In this document: positions 1 to 6,737 of the stretch, one piece after another
How positions within the stretch are numbered: position 1 is the stretch's first letter
How the letters are laid out: each line of letters begins with the position of its first letter
Assembly: GCA_003150515.1 (NCBI GenBank)
Contig: QALW01000035.1
Coordinates: 1-22,719, forward strand
Source: Selenomonadales bacterium
GTDB taxonomy: Bacteria > Bacillota > Clostridia > Christensenellales > QALW01
Length of the DNA: 22,719 nt
Reading direction: 5' to 3'
The notes under the pieces: model-generated
Seen by the model: the letters and a program-made list of their open reading frames with translations, nothing else
Told to the model about the DNA's origin: nothing
The model's database searches: none
Made by a program: the position numbers and the translations under genes

Positions 1-273
1 AAGGTTTTTTAAAAATATTTTTTAAATATTAAAAAAATAATTAATCCGGAGGCCCAGAGAGCTTTCCGCCAATATAATATAGACAAAAAACGACTTATAA
101 TAACTATTTATGTATAAATATCATTAATGATACGTTCAAAATTTCCCCGGATAAAACGCATTGGCAGAGCGCATACTATAATTACAGTAAAATCTAAACC
201 GGTTTTGCTTTTATATATATGTATATTGCATAAAGGACAAATAAATCATTAAAAAACGCGAGGTATTTATATT
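1..273. other. AT-rich non-coding left edge
   Basis: No gene is supported here. The first 45 bases are almost pure A/T with runs of T and A in imperfect mirror arrangement. This could be the tail of a terminator whose stem lies outside the window, or simply a spacer. A possible -35 (TTGCTT, 205-210) lies upstream of the small gene at 274, but no good -10 at standard spacing was found. GAGG at 260-263 serves as ribosome binding site for that gene. Confidence 0.5.
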
Positions 274-444
274 ATGAACAACAGCAATAAAATTAACCGC
301 AGCATAGGCTGCACGGTTGAACAATGCAAATATCACTGCGGGCATGCGGACAACTGCACTTTGGATTATATAGAAATTGGCACTCACGAAGCCAATCCCA
401 CCAAAACTGAATGCACCGACTGCCGTTCCTTTGAATTGAAATAA
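274..444 (+). CDS. DUF1540 small cysteine-rich protein
   Basis: A 56-residue protein. It has the DUF1540 pattern: a first cysteine pair (IGCTVEQCKYH), a further C..C pair in the middle, and a C-terminal TECTDCRSFELK block. Six cysteines plus histidines suggest metal binding, which is the usual inference for this family; its function is not known. The start ATG at 274 is preceded by GAGG at 260-263 with a 10-nt gap. A clear intrinsic terminator follows directly, so the gene is probably transcribed alone. DUF1540 proteins are common in Clostridia and Bacilli, which fits the rest of the window. The family call rests on motif spacing recognised by eye. Confidence 0.8.
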   Translation: MNNSNKINRSIGCTVEQCKYHCGHADNCTLDYIEIGTHEANPTKTECTDCRSFELK

Positions 445-450
445 AATTTT

Positions 451-483
451 GGTCTCCGTCTTTGGGCGGAGACCTTATTTTTA
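451..483 (+). terminator. Intrinsic terminator of the DUF1540 gene
   Basis: A perfect 8-bp stem GGTCTCCG (451-458) / CGGAGACC (467-474) with an 8-nt loop is followed by TTATTTTTA. It separates the DUF1540 gene from the XRE promoter that starts 13 bases later. Confidence 0.88.
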
Positions 484-495
484 CATTAGCTGGCA

Positions 496-523
496 TTGAC
501 ATTTTGTCTAAAAAGGATATAAT
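496..523 (+). promoter_or_regulatory. Sigma-A-type promoter of the XRE regulator gene
   Basis: TTGACA (496-501) and TATAAT (518-523) are perfect consensus boxes with a 16-bp spacer. The expected start of transcription is near 530, giving a leader of about 40 nt before the ATG at 571. A weak dyad follows the -10 box (GTTG at 531-534, CAAC at 547-550) and could be an operator for autoregulation, but this is only an inference. Confidence 0.85.
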
Positions 524-570
524 AGTATAAGTTGAACATGGTTAGCCAACTATTTGTAGGATGTGATTTA

Positions 571-897
571 ATGTTTCAAAGCCGACTGCGCGAATTGAGA
601 AAGGAACGCGGGCTCACTCTTATGCAGCTTGCCAAGCACTTTAATATGAGCCATTCCACCCTTTCAAAATATGAGACGGGCCATAGGAAGCCCGATATGG
701 AAATGCTGAAAAAGCTCAGCGATTATTTCGGAGTAAGCGTTGATTATTTAATAGGCGAATCCCCCGTGCGCGATAAAGACGAAACCGTTATAATAAATAA
801 GGATACAAATATTTCTGATTTGCCGCCCGAAGCCGTGCAGGAACTGGAAAACTTCATAAAAGAACTGCGCGAAAAATATAAGAATAAAAAAAAATAA
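571..897 (+). CDS. XRE-family transcriptional regulator (ImmR/SinR-like)
   Basis: A 108-residue DNA-binding protein. Residues about 3-62 form a Cro/C1-type helix-turn-helix: the recognition region reads SHSTLSKYETGHRKP, followed by the usual LSDYFGVSVDYLIGE. The tail ends in a charged helix (ELENFIKELREKYKNKKK), which may mediate oligomerisation. The open frame extends upstream to an ATG at 532, but the ATG at 571 starts the domain precisely and has AGG at 558-560, so it is preferred. It lies just before an ImmA-like gene, the arrangement seen in ICEBs1-type and prophage repressor/anti-repressor modules. A consensus promoter precedes it. The target is unknown; its own promoter and the promoter at 917-945 are the obvious candidates. 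Confidence 0.9.
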   Translation: MFQSRLRELRKERGLTLMQLAKHFNMSHSTLSKYETGHRKPDMEMLKKLSDYFGVSVDYLIGESPVRDKDETVIINKDTNISDLPPEAVQELENFIKELREKYKNKKK

Positions 898-916
898 CAT
901 TTTTTTACAAAACCGC

Positions 917-945
917 TTGCATTTAAGTTGACGTTATGCTATAAT
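917..945 (+). promoter_or_regulatory. Extended -10 promoter of the ImmA-like gene
   Basis: TTGCAT (917-922), a 17-bp spacer and TATAAT (940-945), with TGC directly before the -10 box (TGn extension, 937-939). Transcription should start near 952, inside the SOS-type box at 951-964. Confidence 0.82.
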
Positions 946-950
946 TTAAT

Positions 951-964
951 CGAACAAATGTTCT
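951..964 (+). promoter_or_regulatory. LexA/DinR-type SOS box
   Basis: The 14-mer CGAACAAATGTTCT matches the Bacillus DinR/LexA consensus CGAACRNRYGTTYC at every position except the last. It sits 5 bases after the -10 box of a strong promoter, so a bound LexA would block initiation. The match is seen in the sequence; LexA control is inferred from the known consensus. An alternative is that this dyad is the operator of the neighbouring XRE protein. Confidence 0.68.
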
Positions 965-989
965 GTTAAATTAAAGGAGATGTCACAAA

Positions 990-1448
990 ATGTTTGAGCT
1001 AGCGGACCTTCTTAAATTAGCCGAAAATAACCGAATAAAAATTGAGACCTGCCGGCTTCCGTTTGGGATTAACAGTATCTATACGGAGCTTAAGGAATGT
1101 CCCGCCATTATTTGTTTAGAACAGTCTCTCAGCGCCCCTCAGATAAAAATTGAACTGGCGCTTTGTCTGGGATATTACTTTTTACGCGGTCAAAAGCAGC
1201 TCGCAAAGGAAGAAAAACGGAGCCGGGCCGAAGAATGGGCGTATTCCAAGCTTGCGCCAGTTGAAATATTCACGCAGGCGTTCGCCGCGGGAGCCTCGGA
1301 TATTGAGGGGATAGCCAATTATGCCGGAGTTACTCCCGAATTTATAAAAGGAGCCGCCCAATATTACGCCGGGCGGCTGGGACCATATATAACGCTGGGC
1401 TCATTCTGCGTGATTTTCGAACCTCTAAGCATTGTTCAGAAATTTTAA
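990..1448 (+). CDS. ImmA/IrrE-like protein lacking the HExxH zinc motif
   Basis: A 152-residue protein whose layout follows ImmA/IrrE metallo-endopeptidases. It has an N-terminal helix, a strand block with CPAIICLEQSLS, the helix that normally carries HELGH, an EEWAYSKLAPVE block equivalent to the usual A-rich helix with the third metal ligand, and a C-terminal winged segment (IEGIANYAGVTPEFIKGAAQYY). Where active members read LAHELGHYFLHG this one reads LALCLGYYFLRG (residues 56-67): both histidines and the glutamate are gone. It is therefore probably not a protease. The start has a good AAAGGAGA site (973-980). It follows the XRE gene by 92 bp and has its own promoter with an SOS-type box. 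Active homologues cleave the partner repressor; this one might act by binding, or might be decaying. Family assignment is by motif and context. Confidence 0.72.
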   Translation: MFELADLLKLAENNRIKIETCRLPFGINSIYTELKECPAIICLEQSLSAPQIKIELALCLGYYFLRGQKQLAKEEKRSRAEEWAYSKLAPVEIFTQAFAAGASDIEGIANYAGVTPEFIKGAAQYYAGRLGPYITLGSFCVIFEPLSIVQKF

Positions 1449-1597
1449 AAATTCGATATATTATAAAAATTCAATTCGTTTACTCGGCAAAAGCTGTTAA
1501 AATTTATTTGCCCGTTCAAACGCGCCCCTCTTTCAGACGCATTTGATTCGCTTATTCAAACGCGCTATGCCTTTTTCAACCCTCATTTATTCGCCGT

Positions 1598-2272
1598 TCA
1601 AAACGCGCCGTACTCTTTAAGATATCTCTCCATCGCCGCTTTTTGCGCGCCGTCAATATAAACGACGCCGTCCACAGGCTTCATATAGAGATATTCGATT
1701 ATATCCAGAACATTGCATATTGCGTATACATTAAGGCCGTACACAGCCTTGACTTCATTTAAAGCGCTTTGACCTTGCCGCCCTTTTTCACATCTGTCCA
1801 CCGAAACAATCAGCGAACTTGCGTTTGCGCCGCAGCCTTTTATTATTGGAACCGATTCACTGACCGACGTGCCCGCCGTCACTACGTCCTCAATTATGCA
1901 TACGTTTTGCCCCTCGCCCGGCTTATAGCCCACTATAGAGCCGCCTTCCCCATGATCTTTCTGCTCTTTGCGGTTAAAACAGTATCTGACGTCCCTGCCG
2001 TACATTTCAAACAGGGCCGAGGCGGTAAGGGCCGCCAGAGGTATGCCTTTATACGCCGGGCCGTAAAGCACATCCGGAGCCGCCCCGTTTTCCTCCAGGC
2101 AACGGGCATAAAAACGCCCCAGGCGGCTTAACTGGCTGCCCTTAGTATAATTGCCCGTATTGATAAAATAAGGGGTTCTTCTGCCGCTTTTAGTTATAAA
2201 ATCTCCGAATGTAAGCACGCCCGCTCTGACCATAAATTCAATAAATTCCGATTTATTCGCCTGCTCCTGCAT
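1598..2272 (-). CDS. pyrE: Orotate phosphoribosyltransferase
   Basis: This enzyme joins orotate and PRPP to give orotidine 5'-phosphate in de novo UMP synthesis in the cytosol. The 224-residue protein has the PRPP-binding loop VCIIEDVVTAGTS (residues 124-136), the flexible catalytic loop RKEQKDHGEGG (101-111) and the N-terminal FGDFITKSGRRTPYF substrate segment. The length is close to the E. coli type (213 residues). The frame allows an ATG at 2281, but that would leave no gap after the GGA at 2282-2284; the ATG at 2272 has a 9-nt spacing and is preferred. No other pyr gene is nearby, and no PyrR-type attenuator was seen in the short leader. It is divergent from the lipoprotein gene at 2466. 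No strong terminator was found downstream. Confidence 0.95.
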   Translation of the reverse strand: MQEQANKSEFIEFMVRAGVLTFGDFITKSGRRTPYFINTGNYTKGSQLSRLGRFYARCLEENGAAPDVLYGPAYKGIPLAALTASALFEMYGRDVRYCFNRKEQKDHGEGGSIVGYKPGEGQNVCIIEDVVTAGTSVSESVPIIKGCGANASSLIVSVDRCEKGRQGQSALNEVKAVYGLNVYAICNVLDIIEYLYMKPVDGVVYIDGAQKAAMERYLKEYGAF

Positions 2273-2389
2273 TTTTATCATTCCTTTTAATAAAATTGGT
2301 ATTTATAAGCGCGTCAGATTAAAGGCCTGCGCCGCGCCTGTTGTTTTCAAATCTATTATCTGATAAAATTTAAATTATGTAAAGTACAT

Positions 2390-2418
2390 TTGAAATTTCC
2401 GCGCCGTTATAGTATAAT
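2390..2418 (+). promoter_or_regulatory. Sigma-A-type promoter of the lipoprotein gene
   Basis: TTGAAA (2390-2395), a 17-bp spacer and a perfect TATAAT (2413-2418). Transcription should start near 2425, leaving about 40 nt of leader. Confidence 0.82.
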
Positions 2419-2465
2419 AAGATAAATATTAAGAAAGAGGGGCCCTTTAAAGCCCGAATTAAGAT

Positions 2466-3056
2466 ATGAAAGCTTTCCGCATTTTAACAGCGGCGTTTTT
2501 AACGGCCGCCTGTGCGCTCAGCCTGGCAGCCTGCGCCTCAAGCCCGATTTCCCCTTCTTCCCAGCTTACTGCCGGGACTCCGCAAAATGGAGATAAAACG
2601 TGGTCGTCCACCAATTTTGAAATAAATCTTTCCTATCCTCACACATGGTATCTTTCGGCCGACCAGACGGCTTTGGCCATGTTTATCTCTCCCGCGGACG
2701 ACCGGACGCCTGATTTCCGGGAATATATAGCCGTAGGAGGAGAGGCCAATTCAGACAAGCTTTCCCTGGCTCAAATAGCTCAGGCCTCCTTTGAAGGAGT
2801 CAAGGAGGTGTTTGAGGATATTGAGATAATCAGCACTCAGGATGTCCAAATAGGCCAATATGACGGCCTGCTATACATATTCGGCGGAGAAGCCTCGGAC
2901 GAAGAGCTCGGCCCCACGGGGCTCTATCGCTGGTATCAATATACCTGGCTGACAGGAAGCGCCTCCTACAGCCTAACGCTTACCACTACTGAAGAAATGA
3001 GCGAGGAATATTTTGAGGTGCTTAATTTTATAAAGGATTCATTGGATTTGGCATAA
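2466..3056 (+). CDS. Small secreted lipoprotein, PsbP/DUF1795-like fold possible
   Basis: A 196-residue lipoprotein. It has a signal peptide with a hydrophobic core and the lipobox LAAC with Cys23 as the acylated residue, then a Ser/Pro/Thr-rich linker. The mature part begins WSSTNFEINLSYPHTWYLS, which resembles the start of PsbP-like and DUF1795 domains (small antiparallel sheet proteins found in many bacterial lipoproteins), and ends with EVLNFIKDSLDL, also typical of that fold. A specific function cannot be assigned. The purine-rich stretch AAGAAAGAGGGG (2431-2442) is about 24 nt from the ATG, too far for a normal ribosome binding site; a stop codon at 2460-2462 in frame rules out an earlier start. 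A small hairpin lies between. A terminator follows at 3207-3240. Confidence 0.8.
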   Translation: MKAFRILTAAFLTAACALSLAACASSPISPSSQLTAGTPQNGDKTWSSTNFEINLSYPHTWYLSADQTALAMFISPADDRTPDFREYIAVGGEANSDKLSLAQIAQASFEGVKEVFEDIEIISTQDVQIGQYDGLLYIFGGEASDEELGPTGLYRWYQYTWLTGSASYSLTLTTTEEMSEEYFEVLNFIKDSLDLA

Positions 3057-3206
3057 TCCCAGCGCCGGCTGAATGCGCTCCCCGCCCCGGCTGCGTATTG
3101 CTATGCGCTTCCTGGATATGCGCAGTATTTTATATATACCTCCAAAAATAAGCGTTTCCCGAGAGCAGGCGCCTTAAATATATTCGTCCAATCCATGATA
3201 TAACCC

Positions 3207-3240
3207 GCCGCGGCTTCAAAAGGCCGCGGCCTTTTTATTT
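3207..3240 (+). terminator. Intrinsic terminator after the lipoprotein gene
   Basis: GCCGCGGC (3207-3214) pairs with GCCGCGGC (3223-3230) around an 8-nt loop and is followed by CTTTTTATTT. It ends the 2466-3056 transcript and marks the left edge of the DnaA-box region. Confidence 0.85.
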
Positions 3241-3249
3241 AAACGGGAT

Positions 3250-3383
3250 TGTGGATATTGTGGAGAATTAGTCTGTATGCATATGAGCGTTTTATAGGCA
3301 GTTTGGGGATAACTATGTGGGCAATGTGGATAACTTTTCCGGGTTTCCCACTCGTTTTTACGATTATATACAGGTTATCCACA
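3250..3383. other. Cluster of DnaA-box-like 9-mers
   Basis: Two perfect DnaA boxes of opposite orientation, TGTGGATAA (3325-3333) and TTATCCACA (3375-3383), lie with four near matches: TGTGGATAT (3250-3258), TGTGGAGAA (3259-3267), TGGGGATAA (3304-3312) and TGTGGGCAA (3316-3324). Two pairs are directly abutting 9-mers. The flanking DNA is AT-rich (3345-3435). Such clusters occur at replication origins and at DnaA-titrating or DnaA-regulating loci. Neither dnaA, dnaN nor rpmH is in the window, so which of these applies is open. Confidence 0.65.
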
Positions 3384-3632
3384 GTATTTAACTTATGTTG
3401 ATACGGCGTTTGCTTTTTGTTTACATTAGACGATATATTCAGGCATGCGCCTAAACGGATACGGCTATCTTTTAATACGCAGCGGCAGGCCTCATTCTTG
3501 CCGGGATGAAAGGCTCCTGGAATTCCCGACTGCGCAGCGCCGCTCAAACTTTTCTCTTAAGCTCAAAGCCTGGAAACGCGTTATTTTTAACGCTCCCAGG
3601 CAATTGGGCCCCGCTTGCGCCTGGAAACAGCC
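3384..3632. other. Non-coding stretch between DnaA boxes and the inverted repeat
   Basis: No supported gene. The first 50 bases are AT-rich and could act as an unwinding region. A hairpin GCCTGG (3568-3573) / CCAGGC (3596-3601) and an imperfect direct repeat of GGCCCCGCTTG (about 3608 and 3633) follow. Open frames on both strands here have no ribosome binding site and no recognisable domain. Confidence 0.5.
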
Positions 3633-3811
3633 GGCCCCGCTTGGGCGGAGGGGGCGGGGGGCGGGGCCGCGTTTGCCCTTATTAATTGCGAAAGCAAAAA
3701 CAAAGCCTCAAGATTCGCCCTAACTCCCTGCAAGCGCGGCAAAAATTAAAAAATGATTTGCTTTCGCAATTAATAAAGGCAAACGCGCGAGTGGCTTTTT
3801 AAAGCCGCTCG
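3633..3811. repeat. 31-bp inverted repeat flanked by two further hairpins
   Basis: The arms 3668-3698 and 3757-3787 are inverted copies of 31 bases with one mismatch, enclosing 58 bases. A GGCCCCGC/GCGGGGCC hairpin (3633-3640 / 3661-3668) abuts the left side, and a CGAGTGGCTTT/AAAGCCGCTCG hairpin (3788-3798 / 3801-3811, one G-T pair) abuts the right side. A short possible closing stem brings AAAGCCTGG (3565-3573) next to CCAAGGCTTT (3834-3843). No transposase-like frame lies inside. Confidence 0.75.
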
Positions 3812-3892
3812 TAAAATACGCCGCTTAAATCTCCCAAGGCTTTAATTCTGCAAATCATCATTTCAAAACGCTTCCAAAACGTGCCCATTATA

Positions 3893-3921
3893 TTATCGGA
3901 GCGCCCTCATCCGCATATAAT
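3893..3921 (+). promoter_or_regulatory. Probable promoter of the nucleotidyltransferase gene
   Basis: A perfect TATAAT (3916-3921) is preceded at 17 bp by a weak -35 box, TTATCG (3893-3898). The leader is about 45 nt and contains a small AT hairpin (AAAATAG 3937-3943 / CTATTTT 3952-3958). Confidence 0.55.
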
Positions 3922-3973
3922 ATCCTGAATTGAGTAAAAATAGATAAAATGCTATTTTGAAAAGGAGCAGGAT

Positions 3974-6328
3974 ATGAAAGCAGTTATTATGGCGGGCGGT
4001 ATAGGCTCCCGCCTGCGTCCGCTTACATGCGATTTGCCCAAGCCCATGGTGCCCATTATAGGCAAGCCGGCTATGCAGCACGGCATAGAGCTTTTGAGAA
4101 AGCACGGCATAAAGGATATAGCGGCCACTCTTATGTATATGCCCGGAGTTATAAAGAATTATTTTAAGGACGGCCGGGATTTCAGAGTTAATTTAAATTA
4201 TTTTATAGAAGAAACTCCGCTGGGAACGGCCGGCTCGGTCAAAAACGCTTCTGAATTTTTAAACGAGCCTTTTATAATTCTTTCGGGAGACGCCGTGACC
4301 GACCTGGATATAAGCGCGTGCATGCGCTTTCATAAGCAAAAGGGCGGAGGAGTAACCATGGTGCTTAAACGCGAGCCCTCCCCTCTCAGCTACGGCGTAG
4401 TGCTTTTGGATTCAGAAGGCCGCGTCTGCCGCTTTGTAGAAAAGCCCTCCTGGTCGGAGGTTACGGCTAATACGGTCAATACGGGAATATATATACTGGA
4501 GCCTGAAATCCTGGATTATATTCCGAGCGAACGCGCAATGGATTTCGGCAAAGAGCTCTTTCCCGAACTGCTGCGCCGCGGCGTGCCCATGTACGGCTAT
4601 ATAACCGAAGATTATTGGTGCGATATAGGAGATTCCTCCGCTTATTTTAACGCGCACACGGCCTTTTTATCAGGAAATTTAAAGCTGGAGACTCCTGCGC
4701 ATGATTACGGAAACGGAATATTTCTGGAGGAGGATGCGTCCGTTCAGGATATAGAGCTGCTTAACGGGCCGGTATATATAGGCAGGCATTCGCGCATAGA
4801 ATCAGGCTCCCGCATAGGCGCATATTCGGTCATAGGCGAAAACTGCCATATAGAAAACGCCGAGCTTCAGGGCAGCATACTCTGGGATAACTGCGTCGTT
4901 AAGCCGGGAGGAATTCTCCGCCAGGCGATTATATGCGACAACGTCATATTAAGGCAAAACGCGCGCATTTGCGAACGCGCCGTTATCGGCCGGGGCGCGC
5001 GCGTCGGCCAGTATGCGACGGTAAACGCCAACGTGCGGGTGTGGGCCAACGCCGTCGTGCCTCCTGAAAGCAATATCAAGGAGGATTTGCTTTACAGCGC
5101 CGGCGAAAAGCTCGTTCTGGGAGAATACGGCCTGCACGGAATTCTCTCGGAAGATATTTTTCCAAGGACTCTCCTATATCTGGGCCAGGCGCTGGGGCAG
5201 AAATATCCCAACGTGCTGGTGGCCTCGGACGGCACAAAAGCGGGCCAGACGCTTGCCCGCCTCAGCGCCTCGGGCATATGCCTGGCCGGCTCCAGCGCCT
5301 CCCTCGCCTGCGGCTGCGTGCTGCCCTGGGCGCGGGCCGCTCTTTTAGAAGAAAAAGCCCCCTGCGGAATATTTATTCAGGCGGATAAAGAAATTATAGT
5401 TACAATTCTGGACGGCGACGGCGCGAATCTGCCCTCTGAAAAGGCCAGAGAACTGGAACGCATGCTCAATTCGGGCGAATTTAAAAGCGTCCCCGCCCAT
5501 GAAATTGGAGAATTAAGAATCTTCAGCGACGCCGCGGCGGTATACGAAAAGCGTCTTTTCTCAATAATACGGGGACATAACGACGGCAAGGCAATAATAA
5601 TAGGGGGCAATAAAAAATGCGCCGCGGCCGCCAGGGAGATTTTATCCAAGCTGGGCTTCCGCGCAAAGGAAGCTTCGCGCGGCATAAGCCAGGAAGTAAT
5701 TTCCTCCGCCGCCTGCCTGGGCATATGCCTCAACCGCTTCGGAGAAATCACCGAGCTTTATAATCAAAACGGGGAAAGGCTTTCATATGAACAATATATG
5801 CTCCTGCGGGCGCGGCTGGCCGCCGCCTGGGGCGCGAAAAAGGCCGTGCTCCCGCCCTTTGCCTCGGATTCGCTTATCCGTCTTATGGAGCCGTACGCGC
5901 CCTGCGTGCGCTGCCGGCCCGACGCCGGCGTTTTTATGAAGGCCGTGCTCAGCGAAAATGATAACAGCCGGGCCGCGTTTGATATATATTTTGACGGAAC
6001 CTGCTTCGCGGCAGCTTTAAGCAGATATCTTGAGAACGAAAAGGCTATGCTGAGCGATTTATGCAATATAAATACCGTAGTGGCTTCGGGAGAAATAAGA
6101 TGCGCCCATTCGGACAAGGGCCGAATAATGCAAAAAATAAGCTCCCGTCCCGATTTCGGAGAGCCCTTCGGCATTAAAAGGGATTCGGGATATATTACCG
6201 TAATCCCCGATAACGAGCGTCCCGTGCTGAAATTTTATATAAGCGCGCTTAACGAGGAATACGCGCGCGAATTAAGCATAGATTTAGCCCGGCTTTTAGA
6301 AGAGAACGCGCCTTCTGAAAAGGATTAA
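3974..6328 (+). CDS. Nucleotidyltransferase / left-handed beta-helix / phosphohexomutase-like fusion
   Basis: A 784-residue cytosolic protein in three parts. Residues 1-230 are a sugar-1-phosphate nucleotidyltransferase with the signature MAGGIGSRLRPLTCDLPKPMVPI and the FVEKP and NTGIYI motifs; the family transfers NMP to mannose- or glucose-1-phosphate. About 245-375 is a hexapeptide-repeat beta-helix (IGRHSRIESGSRIGAYSVIG). About 375-780 follows the phosphomannomutase part of cyanobacterial-type GDP-mannose pyrophosphorylase/PMM fusions, but the phosphoserine loop (TASHNP-like) is replaced by a GIFIQADKEIIVTILDGDG segment and no DxDxDR metal loop is visible. The transferase is likely active, the mutase half probably not. 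GGAG at 3964-3967 serves the ATG. It is the first gene of a plus-strand run. Substrate (GDP-mannose or a glucose nucleotide) cannot be fixed from sequence alone. Confidence 0.85.
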   Translation: MKAVIMAGGIGSRLRPLTCDLPKPMVPIIGKPAMQHGIELLRKHGIKDIAATLMYMPGVIKNYFKDGRDFRVNLNYFIEETPLGTAGSVKNASEFLNEPFIILSGDAVTDLDISACMRFHKQKGGGVTMVLKREPSPLSYGVVLLDSEGRVCRFVEKPSWSEVTANTVNTGIYILEPEILDYIPSERAMDFGKELFPELLRRGVPMYGYITEDYWCDIGDSSAYFNAHTAFLSGNLKLETPAHDYGNGIFLEEDASVQDIELLNGPVYIGRHSRIESGSRIGAYSVIGENCHIENAELQGSILWDNCVVKPGGILRQAIICDNVILRQNARICERAVIGRGARVGQYATVNANVRVWANAVVPPESNIKEDLLYSAGEKLVLGEYGLHGILSEDIFPRTLLYLGQALGQKYPNVLVASDGTKAGQTLARLSASGICLAGSSASLACGCVLPWARAALLEEKAPCGIFIQADKEIIVTILDGDGANLPSEKARELERMLNSGEFKSVPAHEIGELRIFSDAAAVYEKRLFSIIRGHNDGKAIIIGGNKKCAAAAREILSKLGFRAKEASRGISQEVISSAACLGICLNRFGEITELYNQNGERLSYEQYMLLRARLAAAWGAKKAVLPPFASDSLIRLMEPYAPCVRCRPDAGVFMKAVLSENDNSRAAFDIYFDGTCFAAALSRYLENEKAMLSDLCNINTVVASGEIRCAHSDKGRIMQKISSRPDFGEPFGIKRDSGYITVIPDNERPVLKFYISALNEEYARELSIDLARLLEENAPSEKD

Positions 6329-6340
6329 AGCCCGCGCCCA

Positions 6341-6479
6341 AGGCGTTTTTAAAAGCGCGCCCCCCGCAAATCTCCGCTTTATTTAAGCGGCGCGCGCCTT
6401 TAAGGGGAGCTCCCCGTTTATAATTCCGTTCCGCGCATTAAAGAGCTCCCCTTAAATTCCCGCGGCGCAAAAAACGCTT
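6341..6479. repeat. Nested palindromes between the fusion gene and rnj
   Basis: TTTAAGGGGAGCTC (6399-6412) and GAGCTCCCCTTAAA (6443-6456) form a perfect 14-bp stem. CCGCTT/AAGCGG (6374-6390) makes a smaller hairpin. An outer stem of about 10 bp can close the set: 6341-6350 pairs with 6470-6479, with one G-T pair. There is no T run directly after the 14-bp stem, so it is not an ordinary terminator. The outer right arm touches the -35 box of the rnj promoter. The rest of 6329-6737 holds only the rnj promoter and leader. Confidence 0.6.
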
Positions 6480-6506
6480 GCCTAAAACTAAAAAGTGCAA
6501 TACAAT
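6478..6506 (+). promoter_or_regulatory. Promoter of the rnj operon with a long leader
   Basis: TTGCCT (6478-6483), a 17-bp spacer and TACAAT (6501-6506). The untranslated leader to the GTG at 6738 would be about 225 nt. A second TATAAT at 6618-6623 lacks a good -35 but could give a shorter transcript. Confidence 0.65.
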
Positions 6507-6737
6507 AAGCTTGATATGTTTGTACGGAATTAAGGTAAACGCATATTTGACTGGTTTTTGAATCTCCGTTTTACTGCGGCGCATCCGGCTTTGTTCCTTT
6601 TTTGTTTTACGGCTTATTATAATTTTAAGACGTATGCGGACTCATAAAGGCGGCCGGCGTTGAATCGCCTCTTTCAAAAAGAGAGTTTCAAAGGCTCTTA
6701 TATTATGTTTGCCAAATTTATGAGGAGGTTCATTTTA

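Noticed and set aside
293..502. Minus-strand frame of 69 codons over the DUF1540 gene
   Set aside because: It runs through the terminator and opposite a well-supported gene, with no recognisable domain.
531..550. Possible second LexA-like box (GAACATGGTT) after the XRE promoter
   Set aside because: The half-sites are 3 bases apart instead of 4 and the second half lacks the final C, so it does not fit the consensus.
928..933. TTGACG as -35 box of the ImmA-like gene
   Set aside because: It is only 6 bases from the TATAAT; TTGCAT at 917-922 has the proper 17-bp spacing.
1514..1609. Three copies of TTCAAACGCGC-like sequence (1515, 1555, 1597)
   Set aside because: The copies are short, irregularly spaced (about 40 bases) and one lies in the end of pyrE; too weak for a repeat array or CRISPR call.
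3250..3383. Firm call of chromosomal oriC
   Set aside because: No dnaA, dnaN, rpmH or clear DnaA-trio array is present, and GC skew could not be computed; kept as a DnaA-box cluster only.
3239..3723. Open frames of about 100 codons on both strands between the lipoprotein and the nucleotidyltransferase genes
   Set aside because: No ribosome binding sites, no family resemblance, and they overlap the DnaA boxes and palindromes.
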